18,047 nt of DNA from Gemmatimonadota bacterium. Its GTDB lineage: Bacteria > Latescibacterota > UBA2968. The stretch lies in contig PAXL01000059.1 of assembly GCA_002714465.1 (NCBI GenBank), forward strand, positions 1-18,047, read 5' to 3'. A program made the position numbers and the translations under genes. This document shows, piece by piece, positions 6,497 to 13,706 of the stretch. Below the pieces are notes generated by a model. The model did no database searches. It was given only the letters and a program-made list of their open reading frames with translations, and was not told where the DNA came from. The number at the start of each line of letters is the position of its first letter. Position 1 is the stretch's first letter.

Positions 6497-6774
6497 CTAG
6501 GACCGTGTGATACAAAATGCCATACTCGAATTCGACGCGGCCTTTAGATCACTCAGCAGGTCGGACAAGGCGATTCAAAGCGACAAAGAGAGGAGAGCGT
6601 AGGTGTGGTCGTGGTCCGCTCTGCCACCAATCGCGAGAGCGAGCAGTCGCGTTGGCAGAAGAGCCCGCCGAGGTAGGCGTGGAGGTGCGGCCGAATGATA
6701 TCTGAGATCATGGAGAAACGACGCTTAGTGGTAAACACGATGTGGTGATGGAAGCAGTAATGGGTTTGTGGCAT
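6497..6774 (-). pseudogene. IS200/REP-associated (Y1) transposase remnant
   Basis: The ATG at 6772-6774 opens MPQTHYCFHHHIVFTTKRRF, then SMISDIIRPHLHAYLGGLF, the N-terminus of the HUH single-Tyr transposase family (homologues read 'HYHVVFSTKxRxPLIxDEIRxRLYEYLGGI'). Around 6647 the frame shifts by one base; the continuation reads AIGGRADHDHTYALLSLSL, where intact proteins have 'IGGMPDHVHLLVSL'. A TGA at 6575-6577 interrupts this frame, after which IALSDLLSDLKAASNSSM still follows the family pattern before a stop at 6497-6499. The HUH motif is degraded (HDH instead of HVH), and the half with the catalytic Tyr is missing. It is a dead fragment just upstream of the PASTA promoter. Confidence 0.75.
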
Positions 6775-6853
6775 GGTCGATCACTCCGTGGGGCTCACAA
6801 TTTCAAATAATGTTGTTTTCCAGGAGCTGCCGCACCTAACTACTCTCAAAGAC

Positions 6854-6867
6854 GCCCCTTTCGGGGC
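6854..6867. repeat. Short hairpin upstream of the transposase remnant
   Basis: GCCCC-TTTC-GGGGC forms a perfect 5-bp stem. IS200/IS605 elements carry small subterminal hairpins that their transposase recognises, and this one lies 80 bp upstream of the transposase start, so it may mark the left end of the decayed element. A second 5-bp hairpin (AGGCG/CGCCT) lies at 6910-6926. The rest of 6780-7049 shows no gene. Confidence 0.35.
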
Positions 6868-7049
6868 TTACGCCAAACCAATGGCAAGCCTGTGCTCAAT
6901 CCGAAAACCAGGCGCGGTTGACGCCTCAACTTATTCTTGCACAGGTCGTTACGGAGTGCGTCATTATGAATATCGATGAATTGCCTTGCGCAGAACTGTC
7001 GCGGATGTGGCGACACTCGCGAGACTGACTGTCCACGCAAAGGCGACAC

Positions 7050-7970
7050 TTGAACCAGGGTTACAGATACATCGACACCGTTGATACGGACGGGGAGGGA
7101 GAGACGTTGCTCGCGTTCTACACGAGTCGGTATACGCATTCGTCGGAGGGGGAATGGCGAGGACGAATCGAAGCGGGTCGGGTGTTGGTGGATGGAGAGC
7201 GTGTGACGATAGACGAGAAGCTTGTGAGAGGACAGCGACTGACGTATGAGCGGGAGGCGTGGAAGGAACCAGATGCGCCACGAACTTTCGACGTCCTGTA
7301 TGAGGATGAGCAAATCATCGCTGTCGACAAGCCAAGTGGATTGCCGGTCTTGCCGGGTGGGCATCACTTGGAGAATACACTGTTGTCCGCAGTCAGGGAG
7401 CGGTTCGGTGGACGGGTGCCACCTTCACCCTTACACAGACTGGGTCGAGGGACATCGGGAATCGTACTGTTCGCAAGAAATGAACCGGCGCTGAGGTCGT
7501 TGAGCGAGGCGTTTCAGCAGAGGTCAATAACCAAGATCTATCGTGCACTAGTTCAGGGCACTGGGTTGCCGGAGACATTCACAGTAGACGATCCAATCGG
7601 ACCGGTCCCATATCCGCCGACTGGTGAACTTTTTGCGGTGGCAGAAGACGGCAAGCCGTCCACAAGCGAGTGCACAGTTCTGTCTGCCGATCTAGACGAG
7701 GACGAGACATTAATCGATGTACGGCTCATAACGGGGCGGTCCCATCAGATTCGTATACACACGGCCGCGGCCGGGCATCCGCTTGTTGGTGATCCGCTGT
7801 ATGCAGTTGGAGGGGGCCCGAAGCCACTCGTCGACGGAACGCGTCCACCACTTCCCGGGGACACGGGATACTTTCTTCATGCTCGGCTTCTCAAGTTCAC
7901 ACATCCTACCTCCAGCGAGAAGGTCACCGTCGAGTCGACGCCTCCTCGCCGATTGCAGCCTCACTATTGA
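7050..7970 (+). CDS. RluA-family pseudouridine synthase (HRLG variant)
   Basis: 306 residues. An S4-like RNA-binding region (about 19-67, SRYTHSSEGEWRGRIEAGRV) precedes the RluA catalytic fold: FDVLYEDEQIIAVDKPSGLP (80-99), PLHRLGRGTSGIVLFARN (127-144), KIYRALVQG and LITGRSHQIRIHTAAAGHPLVGDPLY (226-251). The family converts uridine to pseudouridine in rRNA or tRNA. The usual catalytic motif is HRLD; here residue 132 is Gly. The start is TTG at 7050-7052 with AAAGG seven bases ahead. It converges with the DUF5683-like gene, 90 bp away, and no clear terminator is visible between them. The target RNA is unknown. Activity would need a substitute for the Asp, or it belongs to a subfamily where this Gly is normal. 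Confidence 0.85.
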   Translation: MNQGYRYIDTVDTDGEGETLLAFYTSRYTHSSEGEWRGRIEAGRVLVDGERVTIDEKLVRGQRLTYEREAWKEPDAPRTFDVLYEDEQIIAVDKPSGLPVLPGGHHLENTLLSAVRERFGGRVPPSPLHRLGRGTSGIVLFARNEPALRSLSEAFQQRSITKIYRALVQGTGLPETFTVDDPIGPVPYPPTGELFAVAEDGKPSTSECTVLSADLDEDETLIDVRLITGRSHQIRIHTAAAGHPLVGDPLYAVGGGPKPLVDGTRPPLPGDTGYFLHARLLKFTHPTSSEKVTVESTPPRRLQPHY

Positions 7971-8060
7971 TACTCGTTCGTGCAGTATTGGTTGGCAGGA
8001 CCCATTATCGAGTGTGTCGCTTTGATGTCTGTGATCCTCATAGTGGACGCGTACGTCGTA

Positions 8061-8516
8061 TTAGAAACGGCGTTGGATTCGCAGAGCCAGCGTTCTTGTT
8101 TTACCGTTCACCGAGAGCTGTCCCCAGTCAAAGCTGTCAAGATGGGCATCGACAAAGGCGTCGACGACGCTAAAGAAGACGACACCGATCGTCGAGAACA
8201 GAAAGAAGTTTCGCTTGGGAGCCTGACCGGGGAGAATAATTTCGTCGTTGATCTGATTTCTGCGTACAAAGAAGGCTGCGACAGATCCGATCTCGGCCGC
8301 AGCCACCAAGATACCCTTAACTGGCTTCTCATTGTAGAACTGTCCCCCACCTGGGATCAGAGCCGACCGGATCATCGCCTTCGTCGGGGACTTCGCTTCC
8401 TTATCAGGTGACGCGACGACAGTCGAATCCCTCTCCTGACAGAGAGCCGGGGTCGCCAAAAGGATTAAAAAGAGAGTCAGCAGCAGGCGCTTCAGATCGC
8501 GCTCCTTTCGGTTCAC
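8061..8516 (-). CDS. DUF5683-like exported/membrane protein
   Basis: Up to 151 residues. A signal-peptide-like stretch (LKRLLLTLFLILLATPALCQ) is followed by a linker, then SPTKAMIRSALIPGGGQFYN, a hydrophobic segment (GILVAAAEIGSVAAFFV), a second one (NFFLFSTIGVVFFSVVDAFV) and DAHLDSFD near the end. The 'SALIPGxGQxYN...KG' and 'DAxVDAHL' signatures are those of DUF5683, cell-envelope proteins of unknown function common in Bacteroidetes and relatives. The annotated start is GTG at 8514-8516, overlapping the ROK kinase stop by 4 bp (GTGA). However, AAAGGAG lies inside, six bases before a CTG at 8493-8495, which would start directly at the signal peptide. Confidence 0.75.
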   Translation of the reverse strand: MNRKERDLKRLLLTLFLILLATPALCQERDSTVVASPDKEAKSPTKAMIRSALIPGGGQFYNEKPVKGILVAAAEIGSVAAFFVRRNQINDEIILPGQAPKRNFFLFSTIGVVFFSVVDAFVDAHLDSFDWGQLSVNGKTRTLALRIQRRF

Positions 8517-9460
8517 TCGCGGGCGAGTCTTGCCGCCCCAAAGATGCCGGCGTCGTCGCCAAGACTCGCCTCTACGATACGGACGTGTTCTTTTACACCT
8601 ACGGTTCCACGATTCATAAACACGCGCCTGGCGGGTTCAAAGATCAGGTCCCCTGCAGCAGCGAGACCTCCTGCGAGCGCGATCATCTCGACATTTGTCA
8701 CGTTCACGAGAGACACCAGACCGATTCCGAGATAGGTCCCAGTGGCCTCGAACATCTCGAGTGCAAAAGCGTCGCCAGCTTCGGCGGCATCGAAGATCGC
8801 TTTGGTCGTGAGATCCTGATCGCTCAGTATCGTTTCGATCTGCTCCTCTGCCAGACGAGTCCTCGTCCAAGTGACCATCGCGGTGGCCGAAGCGTATCTC
8901 TCAAGGCACCCATAGTTCCCGCAGGGACATCGCGATCCGTTGTGATCGACGGTAATGTGACCGACTTCAGCGGCGTTCCCGTTGAACCCACGCATCAACC
9001 GACCTTCGCTTACCCAGCCGCCTCCTACACCCGTACCAAGCGTCACACACAGGAAGTGGTCGACGCCACGTCCCGCGCCGAGCCACTGCTCACCGTATGC
9101 GGCCATGTTGGCATCGTTGTCGACACGGACTCGGACATTCAGCTCCACCTCGAGTTTGTCCTTCAACTGCACACCGTGCATACACTGAAGGTTCTCGGGC
9201 GAAATGATCACCCCTTCATACGGATCAAGCGGGCCGGGTGCGCCGACTCCTACACCGTCAAGATCCTCGAGCGAAACACACGCATCCTTCGCAGCATCCC
9301 GCACGCAGTCCGCGATCCCCTTCACTACGGCATCTGAACCTTCGGATAAGGGCGTAGTTCTCCTTCCGCGTCCCAGGATCTCTCCATTCTCGTTGAGGAG
9401 ACCAGCGCGTGTGTTTGTGCCCCCGAGATCGACGCCTATCGTTAGATTGGACAATTGCAA
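8513..9460 (-). CDS. ROK-family sugar kinase, probable glucokinase
   Basis: 315 residues. The ATP-binding phosphate motif VDLGGTNTR is at 10-18, the catalytic Asp in DNDANMAAYGE at about 116, GTGVGGGWV at 142-150, EVGHITV at 165-171 with the zinc His, and the zinc motif CPCGNYGCLERYA at 178-190 (CxCGxxGCxE). ROK proteins with an intact zinc motif and no N-terminal helix-turn-helix are kinases such as glucokinase, fructokinase or ManNAc kinase, not repressors; glucokinase best fits the sugar-catabolic neighbours. The start is TTG at 9458-9460 with GAGG four bases upstream. It follows eda by 73 bp, and its stop overlaps the DUF5683-like gene. Substrate specificity is inferred. Confidence 0.88.
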   Translation of the reverse strand: MQLSNLTIGVDLGGTNTRAGLLNENGEILGRGRRTTPLSEGSDAVVKGIADCVRDAAKDACVSLEDLDGVGVGAPGPLDPYEGVIISPENLQCMHGVQLKDKLEVELNVRVRVDNDANMAAYGEQWLGAGRGVDHFLCVTLGTGVGGGWVSEGRLMRGFNGNAAEVGHITVDHNGSRCPCGNYGCLERYASATAMVTWTRTRLAEEQIETILSDQDLTTKAIFDAAEAGDAFALEMFEATGTYLGIGLVSLVNVTNVEMIALAGGLAAAGDLIFEPARRVFMNRGTVGVKEHVRIVEASLGDDAGIFGAARLARE

Positions 9461-9533
9461 TGAACCTCGATCAGGAGCGGAAGGAAGCAGGCGAAGAAAG
9501 GCCTGACTTCAAGCATTCGCCTCCACGCTCATC

Positions 9534-10169
9534 CTATCCTCTTGCTAACGCGACGGCGTCGACGAAGGCTTTGGCTGTCTTGGTAAGCTCGGCCCAGTTC
9601 TTGTCGGCCACGGCCTGCTTGTTCACCATCGCACTGCCAGCGCCGACTGCGCACGCACCGTTCTTGATGAACTCGGTGGTCGTGTTGATATCGACACCGC
9701 CGGTCGGCATGAGCTCTACCTGAGGCAGGGGTCCCTTGATATCCTTGAAGTAGGACGGCCCGCCAACCGAAGCCGGGAAGACCTTCACCACATCCGCACC
9801 TGCCTGCCAGGCGGTCAGGATTTCTGTCGGAGTGAACCCTGCAGGCATAACCGCCTTGCTATAGCGCTTGGCCATCTCAATCACGTCGGTGTTGAGGACC
9901 GGACATACGATGTATTCCGCTCCTGCGAGAATTGCGGCTCTCGCCGTCTCAGGATCCAACACCGATCCGACACCGATGATCGTATCGGTCATCTTTGCAG
10001 ACGCTTCTTCGATCACTTTGAGAGCACCTGGAACCGTCATTGTGATTTCGATGGCCACCACGCCGCCCTCACGAAGCGCTTTCGACACATCCATCAGCTC
10101 ATTGGGCGAATCCGCGCGGATCACAGCGACGACACCGCAATCTTTGATTTGGTCTACGACCCCAGCCAT
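9534..10169 (-). CDS. eda: KDPG/KHG aldolase (2-keto-3-deoxy-6-phosphogluconate aldolase)
   Basis: 211 residues. It cleaves KDPG to pyruvate and glyceraldehyde-3-phosphate, the last step of the Entner-Doudoroff pathway, through a lysine Schiff base. Class I aldolase features are visible: VVAVIRAD with Arg18, AIEITMTVPGAL with Glu41, GVGSVLDPE, MPAGFTPTE, the Schiff-base Lys129 in VVKVFPAS, and PTGGVD at 155-160. The start is ATG at 10167-10169 because GAAGGG sits seven bases ahead and it matches family N-termini; an ATG two codons earlier is possible. The frame runs on to 10304, but that stretch crosses a terminator-like hairpin and is not protein-like. kdgK lies upstream on the same strand, supporting the pathway. 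Confidence 0.93.
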   Translation of the reverse strand: MAGVVDQIKDCGVVAVIRADSPNELMDVSKALREGGVVAIEITMTVPGALKVIEEASAKMTDTIIGVGSVLDPETARAAILAGAEYIVCPVLNTDVIEMAKRYSKAVMPAGFTPTEILTAWQAGADVVKVFPASVGGPSYFKDIKGPLPQVELMPTGGVDINTTTEFIKNGACAVGAGSAMVNKQAVADKNWAELTKTAKAFVDAVALARG

Positions 10170-10182
10170 ATCCATTCCCTTC

Positions 10183-10213
10183 AAAAAGAACGCCCGGGTA
10201 GGCTCCCCAGGCG
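10183..10213 (-). terminator. Terminator/attenuator hairpin in the eda leader
   Basis: On the minus strand CGCCTGGG (10213-10206) pairs with CCCGGGCG (10198-10191), eight pairs with one U-G, around a 7-nt loop, followed by TTCTTTTT (10190-10183). It has the full form of an intrinsic terminator, yet it ends only 13 bases before the eda ATG. It either separates kdgK from eda, with eda read from an undetected start very close by, or is a conditional attenuator. A weak upstream -35 TTGCCC with GATACT is present in the leader. Confidence 0.6.
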
Positions 10214-10390
10214 CTTGTGTTCGAGTATCCCAATTGACACTGAGGGCAATCCGCGAGCAGACGGCCAAACATTCTCCGACGCCCTCACGCCCCCCGTCTA
10301 CCACAAATTAGGGCTGTCGCCCAAAGCTGCTCTCGGACGCCCCATTCGGATCCGCTATCTCCTCCGTGTCCTCTGCGATTCCGGCCAGCC

Positions 10391-11434
10391 CTACCTTTTG
10401 ATTCTCGCGGCCTCACCTTTCATCGCAGACTCGGCTTCCGCACGCGTCGCCCAGTTCACATCACCTGGGAACGTGTGTGCAAGGGCAGAGTAGGCGCCAG
10501 CGAAATCGATCGCTTCCTGCGGGGCCTTGCCCTCGAGGAGGCTGCTGATCAGACCTGCGGAGAAGTTGTCGCCACCACCGACGCGATCCACCAGTTCCAG
10601 ATTCTCGTAAATCCGGGACAGGTAGAAATCATTGCCGTTATACAAAAGTGTTCGCCAGTCATTCAGCAGGCCGGTCTTAGCGACGCGCAGCGTGGTGCCG
10701 ACATACTCCACATTCGGGTAAGCTTTCACGGCAGCCGTGGCGACAGACTTGTAGCTTTCCGGGTCGAGCTTGTCGTAATCGTCGCTCGTACCCTCGGCCC
10801 TCAGACCCATCGTTTTCTCGAAGTCTTCTTCGTTGCCGATCAACACACGGACGTGAGGAACGCACTTCGCAATCGTCTCCTGAGCCTGCTCGGACGTCCA
10901 CAGTTTCGAGCGGAAGTTGAGGTCGAAACTCGTTCGTACGCCGGCGGCATCCGCCGCTTCGAGAGCTTCCACCGTCGTGGCTGCTGCCGACTCCGAGAGA
11001 GCTGGCGTGATCCCACTGACGTGAAACCACTTCGTGCCCTCGAAGACTGACTTCCAGTCGACCATACCGGGTTCGATCTTCGAGATTGCCGAGTGTCCAC
11101 GATCGTAAGTCACCGCGCTCGCACGCGGGCCAACGCCGACTTCCATGTGATAGAACCCGTTCCGCTCAAGCCCCACGCCATCGAACGGGACCCAGACAAT
11201 GTTCGACAAATCGACACCGTGTTCGCGTCCCTTGTTCCGGATGATCCACCCGGTCCAGTTGTCCACGAGCCGCGAAACCCAAGCGGCCGACAGGCCGAGG
11301 TGTGCGCACCCGACGGCGACGTTGTATTCGCCTCCGCCGATCTCGACATCCAACTTGGTCGCGTTCTCAAGTCTCCGGTATTCCGGCGAAGACAAACGAA
11401 TCATCGCTTCACCGAACGTTACGACATCTACCAT
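10391..11434 (-). CDS. kdgK: PfkB-family sugar kinase, probable 2-keto-3-deoxygluconate kinase
   Basis: 347 residues. It phosphorylates KDG to KDPG, the substrate of the neighbouring aldolase. PfkB/ribokinase features are TFGEAMIRLSSP at the N-terminus, the substrate-side glycines IGGGEYNVAVGCAHLG (32-47), SFDLNFRSKLW (169-179) as in KDG kinases, the anion-hole and catalytic motif VDRVGGGDNFSAGL (282-295) and a conserved AGAYSALAHTFPGD region. GGGD replaces the commoner GAGD, as it does in several KDG kinases. The ATG at 11432-11434 has the strongest ribosome site in the window (GGGAGGTGAT directly in front), suggesting high translation. It lies 221 bp upstream of eda and 68 bp after the zinc peptidase. 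Confidence 0.88.
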   Translation of the reverse strand: MVDVVTFGEAMIRLSSPEYRRLENATKLDVEIGGGEYNVAVGCAHLGLSAAWVSRLVDNWTGWIIRNKGREHGVDLSNIVWVPFDGVGLERNGFYHMEVGVGPRASAVTYDRGHSAISKIEPGMVDWKSVFEGTKWFHVSGITPALSESAAATTVEALEAADAAGVRTSFDLNFRSKLWTSEQAQETIAKCVPHVRVLIGNEEDFEKTMGLRAEGTSDDYDKLDPESYKSVATAAVKAYPNVEYVGTTLRVAKTGLLNDWRTLLYNGNDFYLSRIYENLELVDRVGGGDNFSAGLISSLLEGKAPQEAIDFAGAYSALAHTFPGDVNWATRAEAESAMKGEAARIKR

Positions 11435-11502
11435 ATCACCTCCCTTAAAGCACAGTAATCAGCGCAAGTAGTTGCTACGCGCTCCGTGCGGTGCGTATAG
11501 CG

Positions 11503-12243
11503 CTACTCATCCCGCCCACCCAACAAACCTGAGATGACCAACAGGCGGATCAGAGAAAGCACTGCGACCAGCGCCGACGCGACATACGTCCAAGCTGCGG
11601 CATTCAACACCTTCCGGACAGCAGGAATCTCTTCTTCGGTCAAGTATCCGCCGTCGCGCAGGATGGCAATCGCTCTGGTGCTAGCGTTGAACTCGACGGG
11701 CAAAGTAACGAGACCAAACAGAACGGCAAATGAGAACAGCAACACGCCGATTTCGGCCAGCATCGGTGTTCCCAAAAAGAAGCCTGCGATCACTAGTGGA
11801 AACCCCAGCGTCGAACCGAAATTCGCAACGGGCACCATACTCGACCGCAACGACAGAGGACCGTAGCCCTGCGCGTGCTGGAAGGCGTGCCCAGCTTCGT
11901 GTGCAGCCACACCGATCGCGGCTAGAGACCTGGATCCGTATACTGTGTCTGAAAGGTTCAGCGTCTGATCCCGCGGATCATAGTTGTCGGTCATGTTTCC
12001 GGACACGTGGCCGATCTGCACCTGGAGACCTTTTCGGTTCTGCAGGTTTCGCGTAACGCCGTCCGACAGGCCGCCCTTGTTGACAATATCTTGGGCAACC
12101 TGGGCCGCGGTCAGGCCAACCCGAGCGTCATACTCGCCGAACTTACTGAAGGTGCTCTTCACCTTGAACTGTGCCCAGGCTGCGAGAATTACGCCCGGAA
12201 TAAGGAGCACCATAGTGGGATCAAAAAAGAAGAATGGAAACAT
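11503..12243 (-). CDS. Neutral zinc metallopeptidase, membrane-bound (YugP/Zn_peptidase_2 family)
   Basis: 246 residues. An N-terminal membrane helix (11-25) precedes a domain with YDARVGLTAAQVAQDIVNKG and GNMTDNYDPRDQTLNLSDTV, the zinc-binding AAHEAGHAFQHAQGY (HEAGH at 115-119), further helices at about 137-157 and 161-181, the probable third ligand in LPVEFNAS (Glu184), ILRDGGYLTEEE and a C-terminal helix (218-241). This is the full YugP architecture. These integral membrane peptidases have no firmly known substrate. The ATG at 12241-12243 has AAGGAGG ten bases upstream, a long spacing. A TATATT at 12276-12271 and a small GCCGG-ATGA-CCGGC hairpin (12291-12304) lie in the 90-bp gap after fmt, so a separate promoter is possible. 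Confidence 0.92.
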   Translation of the reverse strand: MFPFFFFDPTMVLLIPGVILAAWAQFKVKSTFSKFGEYDARVGLTAAQVAQDIVNKGGLSDGVTRNLQNRKGLQVQIGHVSGNMTDNYDPRDQTLNLSDTVYGSRSLAAIGVAAHEAGHAFQHAQGYGPLSLRSSMVPVANFGSTLGFPLVIAGFFLGTPMLAEIGVLLFSFAVLFGLVTLPVEFNASTRAIAILRDGGYLTEEEIPAVRKVLNAAAWTYVASALVAVLSLIRLLVISGLLGGRDE

Positions 12244-12332
12244 GGCTCGTAGCCTCCTTCCCCAGCTTGGAATATACCTCTTGCAAACAAGCCGGTCATC
12301 CGGCCCGCAAAGCGTTGACTTACCCGAATATC

Positions 12333-13262
12333 CTAACCAAACTGCTCCCCGACGTCCACGGGTGTCCCGAGCAGAAAGATATCGTCATCCAGAGATTTCT
12401 TCCCTTGTGCCTGAACGTGGTTTAAGCGCAAAGCCCCCTCTCCTGTCGCGATGACCAGACCCGTCTTCGTGTCTGAAGACAGAACCGACCCCGGGCGACC
12501 GGCGCCCTCGACTCGACTCACCCGGTGTACCTTCAGGATCCCGTTTTTCCATTCTGTGAACGCGCCCGGGAATGGGTTGGTTCCTCGAACCAAATTTCGG
12601 ATCGTTTCAGCCTTCTTGGTCCAGTCGATCCGACCGGTCTCCTTCGTCAGCTTCGGCGCGGGTGTCGCTCGTGCGTCGTCCTGTTGAGTCGGGTTCAATG
12701 TCCCTGCCTCGAAACCATCTACGGTCTCGAGGACCACATCAGCACCCTTGACCCTCAACCGCTCGTATAACGCACCCGCCGTCTCCTCTGACCTGATCGA
12801 CACCGGTCGCTGAATCAGGATATCCCCTGCGTCGATTCTCGGGTTGAGCAGGAATGTGGAGATTCCCGTTTCAGACTCTCCATTGATCACCGCCCACTGG
12901 ATCGGGGCTGCTCCCCTGTATCGCGGCAGAAGAGACGGATGAAGGTTGAGGGACCCATGTTTCGGAATCTTCAAGACAGATCTGGGCAGGATCAGAAAAG
13001 CGACCACCACGAACAGATCCGGCTCAAGGTCTCTGAGCTCTTCGTGTAGAGTCGGATCCTTGAGCGATTCAGGCTGCAGAACGGGAAGCCCCAGCGACTC
13101 GGCTGCAACCTTGATCTCCGAGGCGGACAGGCCCCTACCTCGTCCGCGCTTAGAATCCGGTCGCGTAACAACAGAGACGATCTCGTGGTCTGACGCGTGT
13201 AGTCGTTCAAGAGCCGGGACGGCAAAGTCAGGCGTCCCCATGTATACGATTCGCATGGCCAT
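12333..13262 (-). CDS. fmt: Methionyl-tRNA formyltransferase
   Basis: 309 residues. It formylates Met-tRNAfMet with 10-formyl-tetrahydrofolate for translation initiation. The N-terminal Rossmann-like domain shows MRIVYMGTPDFAVPALERL and VVTRPDSKRGRGRGL, and the catalytic region reads SLNLHPSLLPRYRGAAPIQW with Asn106 and His108, then RIDAGDIL with Asp147. The C-terminal tRNA-binding domain contains RIDWTKKAETIRNLVRGTNPFPGAF. The usual 'AYGxILP' is AFLILP here. The start is set at ATG 13260-13262, although ATG 13254-13256 is equally good; an open extension to 13319 would run back into yajC and lacks homology. It begins 16 bp after yajC ends, an unusual pairing. Confidence 0.95.
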   Translation of the reverse strand: MAMRIVYMGTPDFAVPALERLHASDHEIVSVVTRPDSKRGRGRGLSASEIKVAAESLGLPVLQPESLKDPTLHEELRDLEPDLFVVVAFLILPRSVLKIPKHGSLNLHPSLLPRYRGAAPIQWAVINGESETGISTFLLNPRIDAGDILIQRPVSIRSEETAGALYERLRVKGADVVLETVDGFEAGTLNPTQQDDARATPAPKLTKETGRIDWTKKAETIRNLVRGTNPFPGAFTEWKNGILKVHRVSRVEGAGRPGSVLSSDTKTGLVIATGEGALRLNHVQAQGKKSLDDDIFLLGTPVDVGEQFG

Positions 13263-13278
13263 GTGGCTTCGTTCGGCC

Positions 13279-13617
13279 CTAGCTGTCTTTCTTCTCGACC
13301 ACCTTCGAGACAGCACCACGAGAGATTTCGATCTTCACGTCCTTCGCCACCTGCAGAACGATGATGCCTTCCTTCTCCTTTACACCCACGATCGAACCGT
13401 GCATCCCGCCGTTCGTGACGACCCGATCACCCTTCTTAAGTGCATCGATCATCGACTGCTGTTCCTTCTGTTTTTTGTACTGAGGCCGGATCAATAGGAA
13501 ATACATGATCACGAACATCAGGATGAACGGCAGCATTTGCATGTACGCATTGCCACCTTCGCCGCCCTGCTGTGGTGCGCCGAGAGCATGTGCATTGCTG
13601 ATGAAGAAGAACAACAC
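13279..13617 (-). CDS. yajC: Sec translocon accessory subunit YajC
   Basis: 112 residues with the family layout: a short Gly-rich periplasmic start (GAPQQGGEGGNA), one membrane helix at about 27-44 (MLPFILMFVIMYFLLIRPQ), then a basic region KKQKEQQSMIDALKKGDRVV and the SH3-like part TNGGMHGSIVGVKEKEGIIVLQVA. YajC associates with SecDF. The start is GTG at 13615-13617 with AAAGGGG a few bases upstream. It lies 90 bp after tgt, the classic tgt-yajC order, but secD and secF, which commonly follow, are not here; fmt follows instead. Confidence 0.94.
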   Translation of the reverse strand: MLFFFISNAHALGAPQQGGEGGNAYMQMLPFILMFVIMYFLLIRPQYKKQKEQQSMIDALKKGDRVVTNGGMHGSIVGVKEKEGIIVLQVAKDVKIEISRGAVSKVVEKKDS

Positions 13618-13706
13618 GGGCCTACCCCTTTCTGAGAGTGACGGTCGGAGCGCGGTGTGCGCTGCGTCAAGTCACAGCGTTATCGTTCGTACTAGAATCG
13701 CCGGCG

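Noticed and set aside
8408..9337. A 309-codon open frame on the + strand
   Set aside because: It lies opposite the ROK kinase, whose motifs are complete on the minus strand; the + translation shows no family features and is a shadow of the codon pattern.
9489..9522. A 7-bp inverted repeat (AGGCGAA/TTCGCCT) between eda and the ROK gene
   Set aside because: The loop is 20 nt and no T run follows; arms this short are expected by chance in sequence of this composition.
10170..10304. A 45-residue N-terminal extension of the KDPG aldolase
   Set aside because: It crosses a terminator hairpin, lacks a ribosome site at its first start and is absent from the family; the ATG at 10169 has a good ribosome site.
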